Shown: positions 33,180 to 43,252 of the stretch, piece after piece | Layout of the letters: the number at the start of each line of letters is the position of its first letter | How positions within the stretch are numbered: the stretch's first letter is position 1 | From: Streptomyces durocortorensis | GTDB lineage: Bacteria; Actinomycetota; Actinomycetes; Streptomycetales; Streptomycetaceae | Length of the DNA stretch: 64,000 bases | Reading direction: 5' to 3' | Assembly: GCF_031760065.1 (NCBI RefSeq) | Contig: NZ_CP134500.1 | Location: 3,720,001 to 3,784,000, forward strand | Position numbers and translations under genes: made by a program | Notes under the pieces: generated by a model | Told to the model about the DNA's origin: nothing | Databases searched by the model: none | The model's input: the letters and a program-made list of their open reading frames with translations, nothing else

Positions 33180-34997
33180 ATGGCAACACGTGCACGCGTC
33201 CGCGCCCCCGAACTCATCGGCAAGGGCGGCTGGCTGAATACAGGCGACCGGCAGTACACCCTCGCTGACCTGCGAGGGCGCATCGTCATTCTCGACTTCT
33301 GGACGTTCTGCTGTGTGAACTGTCTGCACGTCCTGGACGAGCTGCGCGAGCTGGAGGAGAAGCACCGCGACACCGTGGTGATCATCGGCGTCCACTCGCC
33401 GAAGTTCGTCCATGAGGCCGAGCACCAGGCCGTCGTGGACGCCGTGGAGCGCTATGAGGTCCACCATCCTGTCCTCGACGATCCCGAGCTGGCCACCTGG
33501 AAGCAGTACGCCGTACGGGCCTGGCCGACGCTCGTCGTCATCGACCCCGAGGGCTATGTCGTCGCCCAGCACGCGGGCGAGGGGCACGCCCACGCCATCG
33601 AGAAGCTCGTTGCGGAGCTGGAGGCCGAGCACGCCGCCAAGGGCACGCTCCGCCGCGGCGACGGCCCCTACGTCGCGCCCGAGCCCGTCGCCACGCATCT
33701 GCGCTTCCCGGGCAAGGCGCTGCTCCTGCCCGACGGGGGCTTCCTCGTCTCCGACACCACCCGGCACCGTCTGGTCGAGCTGGACGCCGACGGCGAGACC
33801 GTACGGCGGCACTTCGGGACGGGCGAGCGCGGTCTCGGCGACGGAGGCCCGGACGAGGCCCGGTTCAGCGAACCGCAGGGGCTCGCTGCCCTCCCCGACG
33901 GGCGCATCGCCGTCGCGGACACCGTCAACCACGCGATCCGGGCCCTCGACCTCACGACCGGAGTGACCACCACCCTCGCCGGGACCGGCCGGCAGTGGTG
34001 GCAGGGGAATCCGACCAGCGGTCCGGCGCGCGAGGTGGACCTCTCCTCGCCGTGGGACATCGCCTGGTTCGGCGACCGGCTGTGGATCGCCATGGCGGGC
34101 GTGCACCAACTGTGGACGTACGACCCCGAGGGCCGGACCGTGCGTGTCGCCGCCGGGACCACCAACGAAGGGCTGGTCGACGGACCGGCCGCCGAGGCCT
34201 GGTTCGCCCAGCCGTCCGGGCTGGCCGTCTCCGCCGACGGCGAGCGGCTCTGGGTCGCCGACTCGGAGACCTCCGCGCTGCGGTACGTCGACCGCGACGG
34301 GAACGTCCACACGGCCGTCGGCACCGGGCTCTTCGACTTCGGCCACCGCGACGGGGCCGCCGGCCAAGCGCTCCTGCAACATCCGCTCGGCGTGACCGCG
34401 CTGCCCGACGGGTCCGTCGCGATCAGCGACACGTACAACCACGCGCTGCGCCGCTACGACCCGGCCTCAGGCGAGGTCACCACCCTCGCCACCGATGTCC
34501 GCGAGCCCAGCGACGCGTTGCTGGTCGACGGCGACCTGGTCGTCGTCGAGTCCGCCCGCCACCGGCTGACCCGGCTCCGCCTGCCCGAGGAGGCGGTCCG
34601 GGTCGCCGAACAGGCGCACCGCACCCAGCGGGCGGCCACCGAGATCGCCCCGGGAACCCTCCGTCTCGATGTGGTCTTCCAGGCGCCCGCCGGTCAGAAG
34701 CTGGACACCCGCTACGGGCCCTCGACCCGGCTGCTGGTCTCCGCGACCCCGCCCGAGCTGCTGGCGGACGGGGTCGGCGCGGGCACCGACCTGGGGCGTG
34801 ACCTGGTCCTCGCGGACGAGGTCACCGAGGGCGTCCTGCACGTCTCCGCGATGGCGGCGTCCTGCGACGACGACCCGGCCAACGGGTACCCGGCCTGCCA
34901 TGTCCACCAGCAGGACTGGGGCGTTCCGGTGCGCGTCACCGCCGACGGCACCGCCCGGCTGGCGCTGGTCCTGGCAGGGATGGACAGCCCTGCCTGA
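33180..34997 (+). CDS. Thioredoxin-like protein with NHL-repeat propeller
   Basis: A 605-residue two-part protein. Residues 1-150 are a TlpA/AhpC-like thioredoxin fold with the redox motif C-C-V-N-C in WTFCCVNCLHV and the cis-Pro region RAWPTLVVID. Residues about 165-490 are NHL repeats (for example GLAALPDGRIAVADTVNHAI; GVTALPDGSVAISDTYNHAL) forming a beta-propeller. The C-terminal 110 residues are a beta domain. No signal peptide is seen, so it is cytosolic. The domain order matches bacterial relatives of animal NHLRC2, whose function is poorly understood. ATG at 33180 follows GGTG. Confidence 0.87.
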   Translation: MATRARVRAPELIGKGGWLNTGDRQYTLADLRGRIVILDFWTFCCVNCLHVLDELRELEEKHRDTVVIIGVHSPKFVHEAEHQAVVDAVERYEVHHPVLDDPELATWKQYAVRAWPTLVVIDPEGYVVAQHAGEGHAHAIEKLVAELEAEHAAKGTLRRGDGPYVAPEPVATHLRFPGKALLLPDGGFLVSDTTRHRLVELDADGETVRRHFGTGERGLGDGGPDEARFSEPQGLAALPDGRIAVADTVNHAIRALDLTTGVTTTLAGTGRQWWQGNPTSGPAREVDLSSPWDIAWFGDRLWIAMAGVHQLWTYDPEGRTVRVAAGTTNEGLVDGPAAEAWFAQPSGLAVSADGERLWVADSETSALRYVDRDGNVHTAVGTGLFDFGHRDGAAGQALLQHPLGVTALPDGSVAISDTYNHALRRYDPASGEVTTLATDVREPSDALLVDGDLVVVESARHRLTRLRLPEEAVRVAEQAHRTQRAATEIAPGTLRLDVVFQAPAGQKLDTRYGPSTRLLVSATPPELLADGVGAGTDLGRDLVLADEVTEGVLHVSAMAASCDDDPANGYPACHVHQQDWGVPVRVTADGTARLALVLAGMDSPA

Positions 34998-35010
34998 CGG
35001 CGGATCGCTT

Positions 35011-35036
35011 GACGGCTCCGACGGCTCCGACGGCTC
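35011..35036 (+). repeat. Triple 9-bp tandem repeat
   Basis: GACGGCTCC repeated almost three times between two converging stop codons. The last unit includes the stop of the DUF4232 gene. No function is evident. Confidence 0.6.
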
Positions 35037-35760
35037 AGAACTCGTCGGCGCCGTTGCGCAGCTCGGTGGTCCAGTAACCGGTGGCCCACTTCTGCGGGTT
35101 GACGGCGAGGCCTTCGGGGGCGGGAGACTTCACGACCGCCATCCCGCCGCCGTTGGCCTTCAGCGTCACCGTGAACTCCTTCACCGTCTCGGTGCTCTCC
35201 TTCCGGCCGCCCTCGGACATGCGCACCGCGGCATAGGCGGACTGACCCGGCTCCAGGATCACCGGGGCCTCCGGCCTGCTCTTGGCTACGGGCGGGACGA
35301 TGCCGCGAGCGTTGTCCAGGAAGTGGATGTGCGGGTACTCCTTCATCTCGCAGCCGGCGCCGGAGGTGTTCTTCGCGGTCAGCGTGAGGTGGGTGTAGGG
35401 CGGGCCGTCCTGCCGCTCGGCGGTGATCTTCAGGCCCTGCGCGGTGCAGAGGGGGGCGGAGGCCTGGGAAGTGCCGACGGTGGAGCCGGTGGTGCTTGCC
35501 GTGCCGGAGTTCCTGGCCGTGCTGGCGGCCTGTTCGGTGCCGGTGCCCGCTTCGACGGACCCCGTCGTGCCGGTCTCCTCGGCGTCGTCCGCGGCCTTCC
35601 CGGACTCGGGGGTCTGTGCGGCGACCGTCACGGAGCCACTGCCGGCCGGACCGGCGGACTTGGTGCCGGTGCCGTCCCCGCCGCAGGCGGTGAGGGCGAG
35701 GGCCAGGACGGCGGTGGCCGCGGCGGCCAGAACGGTGCTGCGGTTGCGGTGGTTGCGCAC
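35035..35760 (-). CDS. DUF4232 secreted lipoprotein
   Basis: A 241-residue lipoprotein. A signal peptide ends in the lipobox L-T-A-C (ALALTACGG), followed by a Gly/Ser/Thr/Ala-rich linker of about 80 residues and a DUF4232 beta-sandwich (from LCTAQGLKITAERQDG to the end) with two Cys that can pair. DUF4232 proteins are cell-surface proteins of unknown role in actinobacteria. The GTG at 35760 has GGGGGAG 5 bases upstream; the longer open frame up to 35955 has no ribosome site and would bury the signal peptide. Confidence 0.85.
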   Translation of the reverse strand: MRNHRNRSTVLAAAATAVLALALTACGGDGTGTKSAGPAGSGSVTVAAQTPESGKAADDAEETGTTGSVEAGTGTEQAASTARNSGTASTTGSTVGTSQASAPLCTAQGLKITAERQDGPPYTHLTLTAKNTSGAGCEMKEYPHIHFLDNARGIVPPVAKSRPEAPVILEPGQSAYAAVRMSEGGRKESTETVKEFTVTLKANGGGMAVVKSPAPEGLAVNPQKWATGYWTTELRNGADEF

Positions 35761-36042
35761 GGAGACTCCCCCGGAAGTGATGGTGAGGCGACGCCTGGTC
35801 AAGACGACTGCCCCGGGTTGCTGACGGGAATGACTCTGCCCGCCCCCGCTCACGTATCGCTGTCGCGCCGCTGACGTATGGCTGACGTACGGGGCCGAGT
35901 GCTGTGCGGTCCGCTTCACGTCCCTGTGCGACGAGTCCCGGACTTCGGCTGACATACGCGTCCGTGCGCCGTGCGGTCCGCCTTGCCGCGCCTCGTTCGG
36001 CCCCGGGCCCGGGGCCCCGTCCGGCCCGGGCGCGGGCGCCGC

Positions 36043-38985
36043 TCATCCCTCGTCGGAGAGCCGCCTGAGCGCCTGTTCGTGCCGTCGCCGGTAGTCCGTC
36101 CGCGCCGTCACGCGCAGCAGCGCCGCCAGTGCCCGTACGGCCCCCTCGTCGTAGCCGGCGCGTTCCGCCTCCTCCGCCGCCAGGTCCAGCAGCCGTATGC
36201 CCTCGTCCTCCTCGCCGAGCGCGAGGCGCGCCTCGCCGCTGATGGCCAGCAGCAGGGTCCGGCGGGCCACCTCCTCGTGCTCGGGGCCCAGGTCGAGAGC
36301 CGTCCGGGCGGACACGAGGGCCTCCTCGGGGCGGCCTGCGGTGAGCCGCATCCGGGCGAGGTGCTGGAGGCCGAGCATCTCGGTGTGCCGGTCCGCCTCC
36401 GTACGGGCCAGCTCGACGGCCCGTAGGCACCCCTCCTGTGCCGTGTCCAGATCGCCCAGTTCGGCCTGGACGACTGCCAGGTTGATCAGCGCGGTCGCCT
36501 CGCCCAGCGGGTCGTCGGCCTCGCGGGCGAGCAGTGGCGAGCGCTCCAGCAGGGCTGAGGCCTCGGCGGTCCGGCCCTCCTCCGTCAGCACCCAGCCGAG
36601 CAGGGTGAGTACCCGGGATTCGGCGTACGTGTCCTTGCCCGCGCGCGCCGAGTCCAGCGCCAGCTCCAGCAGCGGGGCCCAGCTGTCCCGTACCCGCCAC
36701 ACCACCTGCGGCCACTGGAGCAGGATGATCCGCCAGGCCCGGTCGTGGAGACCGGCGTCCCGGGCGGCGGCCGCGGCCAGCGCCAGGTCGTCGCGTTCGG
36801 CGGCCAGCCAGCGCATCGCCTCCGTACGGTCGGCGAAGTCCCGTACGGAGGTGGGCCGGCGGTAGTCGTCCGGCAGGACGAAGCAGGGCTCACCGCCGGG
36901 CTCCGCGGTGTCGGCGGCGGCCAGGGCGGTGGCGATGTAGTGGTCGAGGACGTCTGCCAGGGCCTCGGGCCCGGCGGCCGGGGCGAGGCCGCGCGCGTAC
37001 AGGCGCACCAGGTCGTGCAGCACCCAGCGCCCGGGGGCGGTCTCGGCGACGAGGTGGGCCGCGGCCAGCCGCTCCAGCGCGGCGGCGGCGGTGACCGGGT
37101 CCGTCCCCGCCAGTGCGGCGGCCGCGTACGGGTCGAAGCGGGAGCCGGGATGGTGACCGAGCCGGGCGAACTGGTGGACCGCGTCGGGCGGCAGGTGCTG
37201 GACGGTCAGCCGCAGGGCGGCCGCGACCCCGGTGTCATCCACGTCGAGGCAGGCCAGCCGGCCGTGTTCGTCGGCCAGTTCGTCGGCCATCGCGGCGAGC
37301 GTCCAGCGCGGGCGTCCGGCCAGCCGGGCGGCGGTGACGCGCAGGGCGAGCGGCAGTCCGCCGCAGAGCTCGGCGAGCCGGCGGGCCGCCACCGGTTCGG
37401 CGCGGACCCGTTCCTCGCCGAGCACACCGGCGAGCAGGGCCGTCCCGTCGTGGGGTTCGAGAGTGTCGACCGGGACGGGCCGGGCGGCGTCCGACGCGAT
37501 CAGCCCCTCCAGCCGATGGCGGCTGGTGACCAGCGTGACGCAGCCGCTGCCGCCTGGGAGCAGCGGCCTTACGGTGGCGGAGTCGCGGGCGTTGTCGAGG
37601 ATCACCAGCAGTCTGCGCCGGTTCGTCAGCGACCGGAAGAGCGCGGCGGCCGCCGGGACGGACTCCGGAACGCGGCGGGGTGCGACACCGAGCGCGAGGA
37701 GGAACTCCCGCAGTACGTCGATGTGCGCGGCTTCCCCGGTCTCCCCGGGCTCGCTGAACCCGCGCAGATCGGCGAAGAGCCGTCCGTCCGGGAAGAGATC
37801 GGGGCCGCGGTGCGCCCATTGGAGGGCCAGCGTGGTCTTGCCCACCCCGGCGGGCCCGGTGACCAGGCAGACGGGCCCCTCGCCCGCTGCCGCCCGGGTG
37901 AGCGCGGCCAGTTCGGGCCCGCGCCCGTGGAAGCCGCGGGGGGCCCGGGGCAGGAGGTCGGCGGGGGCGGATGCCTCGGGTCCGGGGCCGCCCATGGGCA
38001 CCGGCACGGTCGTCGGCACGAGCCGTGGCCCGGGGCCGTCCCCGCCTCCGGGCGCGGGTGCGGGACCGCTCGGGCGCTCGGGCGGGAACCGGGGCGTGGA
38101 TTCGTCCCCGAGCACGGGCGTGGGCCGGGGTGCGGGGACGCTTCCGTGCCTGAGCACACGGTCAGCCCCGGCCGCACCGTTCGCCTCCAGCACATCGTCC
38201 GTCCCGGCCCCACCGTCCACCTCGGACACGGCGTCCGTGGCCGCGCGCTCGGGCGTCCCGCGCAGGATCAGCGCGTACGCGTCGGCGAGTTCCTGGCCCG
38301 GGTCGATGCCCAGCTCGTCCGCGAGCAGCCGTCGCGTGTGGTGGAAGCGGTCCAGCGCCTCCGACTGGCGCCCGGACCGGTACAGAGCCAGCATCAGCGC
38401 CGCGGCCAGCGACTCCCGCAGCGGGTGGGCCGTCGTCTCCGCCGCCAGCAGGGCCGCCGCGTGGTGGTGCTCGCCCAAGGCCCCGTACGCACGGGCCAGA
38501 TGCTCCAGTGCCGTCAGCCGGGACTCCTCCAGCGAGTGCGCGGCCGCTCTCAGCAGCGGCCCGGCGAGAGCTCCGCCGAGCGCCGGGCCCTGCCACAGGG
38601 AGAGGGCTTCCTTGAGCATCAGGACCGTGTCGGTGGGGGAACGCTGCTCCCGAGCCAGCAGCAGCAGCTCCTCGAACCGCTGGGAGTCCAGCAGGGTTTC
38701 CGGCATCCGCAGGACATACGCGTCGTCGAGCGTGACGAGCTCGACCCCGTATGCCTCCGCGCCCGCCAGCAGCGCGCGAAGCCGGGAGACGTGCCCCTGG
38801 ATGACGCTGCGGGCATGCCGTGGGGGCTCGTCGTCCCAGAGGGAGTCCGTCAGCCTGCCGATGGATACAGGGGTGTTGGCCGACATCAGAAGCGCGGCCA
38901 GCAGGCTGCGCCGTTTGGCGGGCCCGAGCGGCAGCGGCCCGGCGTGCGTTTCGACAGAGACCGTGCCGAGCAGCCGGAACTCCAC
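36043..38985 (-). CDS. AfsR/SARP-family transcriptional regulator (BTAD, NB-ARC, TPR)
   Basis: A 980-residue large SARP. An OmpR-like DNA-binding domain (residues 1-95, LLGTVSVETHAGPLPLGPAKRR) and a bacterial transcriptional activation domain (about 100-250) are followed by a Pro/Gly-rich linker. A NB-ARC/AAA ATPase has Walker A GPAGVGKTTLALQW and a GLPLAL motif, and a C-terminal TPR-like helical region spans about 700-975. AfsR itself has this architecture and is activated by Ser/Thr kinases and nucleotide. No biosynthetic cluster is adjacent, so this is a likely global or orphan regulator. ATG 38985 gives the standard MEFRLLG start. Confidence 0.9.
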   Translation of the reverse strand: MEFRLLGTVSVETHAGPLPLGPAKRRSLLAALLMSANTPVSIGRLTDSLWDDEPPRHARSVIQGHVSRLRALLAGAEAYGVELVTLDDAYVLRMPETLLDSQRFEELLLLAREQRSPTDTVLMLKEALSLWQGPALGGALAGPLLRAAAHSLEESRLTALEHLARAYGALGEHHHAAALLAAETTAHPLRESLAAALMLALYRSGRQSEALDRFHHTRRLLADELGIDPGQELADAYALILRGTPERAATDAVSEVDGGAGTDDVLEANGAAGADRVLRHGSVPAPRPTPVLGDESTPRFPPERPSGPAPAPGGGDGPGPRLVPTTVPVPMGGPGPEASAPADLLPRAPRGFHGRGPELAALTRAAAGEGPVCLVTGPAGVGKTTLALQWAHRGPDLFPDGRLFADLRGFSEPGETGEAAHIDVLREFLLALGVAPRRVPESVPAAAALFRSLTNRRRLLVILDNARDSATVRPLLPGGSGCVTLVTSRHRLEGLIASDAARPVPVDTLEPHDGTALLAGVLGEERVRAEPVAARRLAELCGGLPLALRVTAARLAGRPRWTLAAMADELADEHGRLACLDVDDTGVAAALRLTVQHLPPDAVHQFARLGHHPGSRFDPYAAAALAGTDPVTAAAALERLAAAHLVAETAPGRWVLHDLVRLYARGLAPAAGPEALADVLDHYIATALAAADTAEPGGEPCFVLPDDYRRPTSVRDFADRTEAMRWLAAERDDLALAAAAARDAGLHDRAWRIILLQWPQVVWRVRDSWAPLLELALDSARAGKDTYAESRVLTLLGWVLTEEGRTAEASALLERSPLLAREADDPLGEATALINLAVVQAELGDLDTAQEGCLRAVELARTEADRHTEMLGLQHLARMRLTAGRPEEALVSARTALDLGPEHEEVARRTLLLAISGEARLALGEEDEGIRLLDLAAEEAERAGYDEGAVRALAALLRVTARTDYRRRHEQALRRLSDEG

Positions 38986-39117
38986 GAGCGGCTTTCCTTC
39001 CGGGGGTGCGCCCGCGCCGGGGGCGCGGGGATCCGCCCCAGAATATCGGGGCCGCCCGCGACCCGGCGCCGGTCATGCCTGGTCGACGCCGGTTTTCGGC
39101 CGTCGGGCGGCGGCGGG

Positions 39118-40416
39118 TCAGCCCGCCAGGAACGCCGTGAGCGCGTTCGCCAGCAGATACGGGTCGTCCGCGCCGCACAGCTCACGCGCGCTGTGCATGG
39201 AGAGGATCGCGACGCCGATGTCCACGGTCTGGATGCCGTGCCGGGCCGCGGTGATCGGACCGATCGTCGTGCCGCAGGGCATCGCGTTGTTGGAGACGAA
39301 GCTCTGCCAGGGCACGCCCGCCTTCTCGCAGGCCGCGGCGAACACCGCGCGGCCGCTGCCGTCGGTGGCGTACCGCATGTTGACGTTGACCTTGAGGATC
39401 GGACCGCCGTTGGCGACCGGGTGGTGCGTCGGGTCGTGCCGCTCCGCGTAGTTGGGGTGCACGGCGTGGCCGGTGTCGGAGGAGAGGCAGACCGTCCCGG
39501 CGAAGGCGCGGGCGCGGTCCTCGTACGTACCGCCGCGCGCGAACACCGAGCGCTCCAGCACCGATCCGAGCAGCGGCCCCTCCGCCCCGGTGTCGGACTG
39601 GGAGCCGTTCTCCTCGTGGTCGAACGCCGCCAGCACCGGGATGTACGGGATCTCGGCGTCGGGCTGCCCGGCGACGGCGGCCAGGGCGGCGGTCGCGGCG
39701 TGCACCGAGAGGAGGTTGTCCATCCGGGGCCCGGCCACCAGCTCCCGGTCCCGGCCCAGGTAGGACGGCGGCTCGATGGCGTGCGGCATCAGGTCCCAGC
39801 CGGTGACCTCCTCGGCGTCGACGCCCGCCTCCTCGGCGACGAAGCGGATGAGGTCGCCCTCCTCCACATCGCCGAGCCCCCAGATCGGCTGCATGTGCTT
39901 CTGCCGGTCGAGCTTGAGCCCCTCGGTGTTGGCCGACCGGTCCAGGTGGACGGCGAGTTGCGGCACCCGCAGCAGCGCCCGGTCGATGTTGACCAGCCGG
40001 TGGGTGCCGTCCCGCAGTGAGATCCGCCCGGCCAGGCCCAGGTCCCGGTCGAGCCAGGTGTTCAGCAGCGTGCCGCCGTAGACCTCGACGGCGATCTGGC
40101 GCCAGCCGTGCGCCCCGGTGTCGGGCAGCGGCTTCACCCGCAGGTTCGGGGAGTCGGTGTGCGCCCCCGCGATCCGGAACGGAGTGTGCGCCTTCGCGCC
40201 CTCCGGCACGTACCAGGCGACGATCGCCCCGCCGCGCAGCACGTACTTCCCGCCCGCCGACGCGTCCCAGGCGGCGGTCTCCTCGACCTGCCGGAACCCG
40301 GCCTCCTCCAGCCGGGCGGCGGAGTTAGCGACGGCGTGGTACGGGGACGGGCTGGCTGCCAAGAAGGTCATCAGATCATCGGTGTGCGCACGGTCGAACC
40401 GGAGGGGAGAACTCAT
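39118..40416 (-). CDS. apeB: M18 family aminopeptidase
   Basis: A 432-residue metallo-aminopeptidase of the M18 (aspartyl aminopeptidase) family with its zinc-binding and catalytic motifs: GAHTDSPNL, FDHEENGSQSDTGAEG, SSDTGHAVHPNY and MHSAREL. It is a cytosolic, dodecameric enzyme class that removes N-terminal acidic or neutral residues. I used the ATG at 40416; the GTG three codons upstream has no ribosome site. It is followed at 132 bases by the SARP gene on the same strand. Confidence 0.93.
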   Translation of the reverse strand: MSSPLRFDRAHTDDLMTFLAASPSPYHAVANSAARLEEAGFRQVEETAAWDASAGGKYVLRGGAIVAWYVPEGAKAHTPFRIAGAHTDSPNLRVKPLPDTGAHGWRQIAVEVYGGTLLNTWLDRDLGLAGRISLRDGTHRLVNIDRALLRVPQLAVHLDRSANTEGLKLDRQKHMQPIWGLGDVEEGDLIRFVAEEAGVDAEEVTGWDLMPHAIEPPSYLGRDRELVAGPRMDNLLSVHAATAALAAVAGQPDAEIPYIPVLAAFDHEENGSQSDTGAEGPLLGSVLERSVFARGGTYEDRARAFAGTVCLSSDTGHAVHPNYAERHDPTHHPVANGGPILKVNVNMRYATDGSGRAVFAAACEKAGVPWQSFVSNNAMPCGTTIGPITAARHGIQTVDIGVAILSMHSARELCGADDPYLLANALTAFLAG

Positions 40417-40503
40417 GTTCCTCACTGTAGCGAGGACTGGGGGTCCGGTATCCGGTGACCGGGGAGATCCGTGGGTCTCCAGGACCGTGGCCCGATCCGT
40501 GGC

Positions 40504-41118
40504 CTACAGCTCGTCGATCGCGGTCAGGTCGATGTCGATGTCGTACGGGGCGGAGAGCTTGAGCCGGTCGTGGTGGACGCCGGTGGAGACGTAGCTCTTG
40601 TTGACCGGGTCGAGCTCGTAGGTGATGACCATGGGGCGATCGTTCTCGCCGGTCATCTCGACCAGCCAGAAGTGCTGGATGCCCGCAGCCGCGTACTTGT
40701 GCGGCTTGGTGTCCCGGTCGCGGTCCTCGGAGTCGGGCGAGACGACCTCGACGGCGAGGATGACGTCGGAGGCTTCGTAGCGGGTGGTGCGCTGGTCGCC
40801 GTCCGCTTCGGCGGTCACCACGAGGAGGTCGGGCTCTGGGGCATTGCGCTTGTTGAGCACGACGGCCATCTCGCGGCGCACTCGCAGGTCGTTCGGCACG
40901 TGCTGCCGCAGCCCCTGCTCCAGCAGATACATCGCCAGCGTGTGGAACTTCCGCTGCGGACTCACGAAGACCAGGCTCCCGTCGATCAGCTCTGTGTGCG
41001 GCGGGAGGTCCTCAAGCGTGAAGAGATCGTCCACGGTGTAGCCGTCCGCAGGCGGGACCGGCCACTTGGAGCCGTCCGGCTGGCGGTGCAGCGATTCGGG
41101 CAGTGCCTCGGCGGTCAT
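40504..41118 (-). CDS. Uma2-family putative restriction endonuclease-fold protein
   Basis: A 204-residue PD-(D/E)XK-like protein (DUF820/Uma2). The nuclease core motifs are PEPDLLVV and AVEVVSPDSEDRDRDTK, followed by YAAAGIQHFWLVE. Hundreds of paralogues occur in cyanobacteria and streptomycetes; activity is rarely shown. ATG at 41118 has GGGAGGA 4-5 bases upstream. A second, divergent Uma2 gene lies at 58093. Confidence 0.85.
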   Translation of the reverse strand: MTAEALPESLHRQPDGSKWPVPPADGYTVDDLFTLEDLPPHTELIDGSLVFVSPQRKFHTLAMYLLEQGLRQHVPNDLRVRREMAVVLNKRNAPEPDLLVVTAEADGDQRTTRYEASDVILAVEVVSPDSEDRDRDTKPHKYAAAGIQHFWLVEMTGENDRPMVITYELDPVNKSYVSTGVHHDRLKLSAPYDIDIDLTAIDEL

Positions 41119-41175
41119 GGTTCCTCCCATGGACGGGATTCTGGGCCGTGCACTCAGCGTACCCAGCTGATACGA

Positions 41176-41214
41176 CAGTGCCGCCACCCGAACGAATTCC
41201 GGATGGCGGCACTG
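41176..41214. terminator. Terminator after the acyl-CoA dehydrogenase gene
   Basis: An 11-bp stem (CAGTGCCGCCA at 41176-41186 with 41204-41214), downstream of the minus-strand dehydrogenase stop and upstream of the Uma2 gene start. Confidence 0.7.
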
Positions 41215-41241
41215 GTTGACGCACTGATGAGGCGCGAGGTC

Positions 41242-43068
41242 CTAGAAAGCGGCCTCGTCCAGCTCCATCAGGGAGTTGTCGACGGACTCGGCGAGCGCGC
41301 GCTCGGTCGAGACGCCCGGCAGGACGTTCGCGGCGAAGAACTTCGCGGCGGCGATCTTGCCCTGGTAGAAGGCGACGTCCTTGGCGGCGGCGGTCGGCAG
41401 CTTCTCCGCCGCCACTGCCGCGCCCTTGAGCAGCAGGTAGCCGACGACGACATCGCCGGAGGCCATCAGCAGGCGGGTCGTGTTGAGCCCGACCTTGTAG
41501 ATGTTCTTGACGTCCTCGCCGGTCGCGGTGAGGTCGGTGATCATCGTGCCGACGATCGCCTCCAGGTCCACGGCCGCCTTGGCGAGCGAGTCCAGCGCCG
41601 GGGCCAGCTCCTCGTTGCCGTGGTTGCTCGCGAGGAACTTCTTGATCTCCTCGGAGAGCGTGTTGAGCGAGGCGCCCTGGTCACGGACGATCTTCCGGAA
41701 GAAGAAGTCCTGGCCCTGGATGGCCGTGGTGCCCTCGTAGAGGGTGTCGATCTTGGCGTCCCGGATGTACTGCTCGACCGGGTACTCCTGGAGGTAGCCG
41801 GAGCCGCCGAAGGTCTGGAGCGACTGCGCGAGCTGCTCGTAGGACTTCTCGGAGCCGTAGCCCTTCACGATCGGCAGCAGGAGGTCGTTGAGGCCGTTCA
41901 GCGCCTTGGCGTCCTCGCCCGCGGCCTCCTTCTCCTGGATCGCGTCCTGGACCGAGGCCGTGTAGAGCACGAGGGAGCGCATGCCCTCGGCGTACGCCTT
42001 CTGCGTCATGAGGGAGCGGCGCACGTCCGGGTGGTGCGTGATGGTGACCTTGGGCGCGGTCTTGTCCATGAAGTTCGCCAGGTCCGGACCCTGGACGCGC
42101 TCCTTGGCGTACTCCAGCGCGTTCAGGTAGCCCGTGGAGAGTGTGGCGATGGCCTTCGTGCCGACCATCATGCGGGCGAACTCGATGATGCGGAACATCT
42201 GGCGGATGCCGTCGTGCTTGTCACCGATCAGCCAGCCCTTGGCGGGGTGCTGGTCGCCGAACGTCATCTCGCAGGTGTTGGAGGCCTTGAGGCCCATCTT
42301 GTGCTCGACGTTCGTCGCGTACACACCGTTGCGCTCGCCCAGCTCGCCGGTGGTCCAGTCGAAGTGGAACTTCGGGACCATGAAGAGCGAGAGGCCCTTG
42401 GTGCCCGGTCCCGCGCCCTCGGGGCGGGCCAGCACGTAGTGGATGATGTTCTCGGACATGTCGTGCTCGCCCGAGGTGATGAAGCGCTTCACGCCCTCGA
42501 TGTGCCAGGAGCCGTCCTCCTGCTGCACGGCCTTCGTCCGGCCGGCACCGACGTCCGAACCGGCGTCCGGCTCGGTCAGCACCATCGTCGAGCCCCACTG
42601 CTTCTCGACGGCGATCTCCGCGATCTTCTTCTGCTCCTCGTTGCCCTCCTCGAAGAGGATGCCGGCGAACGCCGGGCCGGAGGAGTACATCCACACGGCC
42701 GGGTTCGAGCCGAGCAGCAGCTCCGCGTAGCCCCAGATCAGGGAGCGCGGGGAGGTGGTGCCGCCGATCTCCTCGGGCAGGCCCAGGCGCCAGTACTCGG
42801 AGTCCATGAAGGCCTGGTACGACTTCTGGAAGCTCGCCGGGACCGGTGCCGTCTTGGTCTCCGGGTCGAAGACCGGCGGATTGCGGTCGGCGTCGGCGAA
42901 GGAGTCGGCGAGCTCGTTCTCCGCGAGGCGGGCGATCTCCTCCAGGATGCTCTTCGCGGTGTCGACGTCCATCTCCGCGAACGGACCGGTGCCGTACAGC
43001 TTGTCGCGCCCGAGGACCTCGAAGAGGTTGAACTCGATGTCGCGGAGATTCGACTTGTAGTGCCCCAT
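41242..43068 (-). CDS. Acyl-CoA dehydrogenase (FadE5/long-chain type)
   Basis: A 608-residue flavoprotein, longer than the 380-residue classical type because of a C-terminal extension. It has the N-terminal ACAD domain ([10 protein letters not shown]), the middle domain ([19 protein letters not shown]) and the C-terminal domain with the probable catalytic Glu in [17 protein letters not shown]. It introduces the alpha-beta double bond in acyl-CoA and feeds electrons to ETF. Streptomycetes and mycobacteria have one such highly conserved FadE5-like gene. Divergent from sseB-like gene across 185 bases. Confidence 0.92.
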   Translation of the reverse strand: MGHYKSNLRDIEFNLFEVLGRDKLYGTGPFAEMDVDTAKSILEEIARLAENELADSFADADRNPPVFDPETKTAPVPASFQKSYQAFMDSEYWRLGLPEEIGGTTSPRSLIWGYAELLLGSNPAVWMYSSGPAFAGILFEEGNEEQKKIAEIAVEKQWGSTMVLTEPDAGSDVGAGRTKAVQQEDGSWHIEGVKRFITSGEHDMSENIIHYVLARPEGAGPGTKGLSLFMVPKFHFDWTTGELGERNGVYATNVEHKMGLKASNTCEMTFGDQHPAKGWLIGDKHDGIRQMFRIIEFARMMVGTKAIATLSTGYLNALEYAKERVQGPDLANFMDKTAPKVTITHHPDVRRSLMTQKAYAEGMRSLVLYTASVQDAIQEKEAAGEDAKALNGLNDLLLPIVKGYGSEKSYEQLAQSLQTFGGSGYLQEYPVEQYIRDAKIDTLYEGTTAIQGQDFFFRKIVRDQGASLNTLSEEIKKFLASNHGNEELAPALDSLAKAAVDLEAIVGTMITDLTATGEDVKNIYKVGLNTTRLLMASGDVVVGYLLLKGAAVAAEKLPTAAAKDVAFYQGKIAAAKFFAANVLPGVSTERALAESVDNSLMELDEAAF

Positions 43069-43252
43069 GGGAAGGCTCCGTAATCAATAGCAGTGGCGCA
43101 CAGCGCCCCGGGGAGTGATGCGGGTCGGGCGACAGGCAGGCGTTCGGTACAGAGAGACGTGGGTGTGTCAGCTGACCTCTACGATGATGCTACCCGTCAG
43201 TAATAAGGCGCAACCCCTCAAGCCGTAGATGTGTCCGATTACTCTTTGCAGC

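Noticed and set aside
35011..35036. The 9-bp triple repeat as a regulatory array
   Set aside because: It lies between converging stop codons and includes one of them; simple slippage is sufficient.
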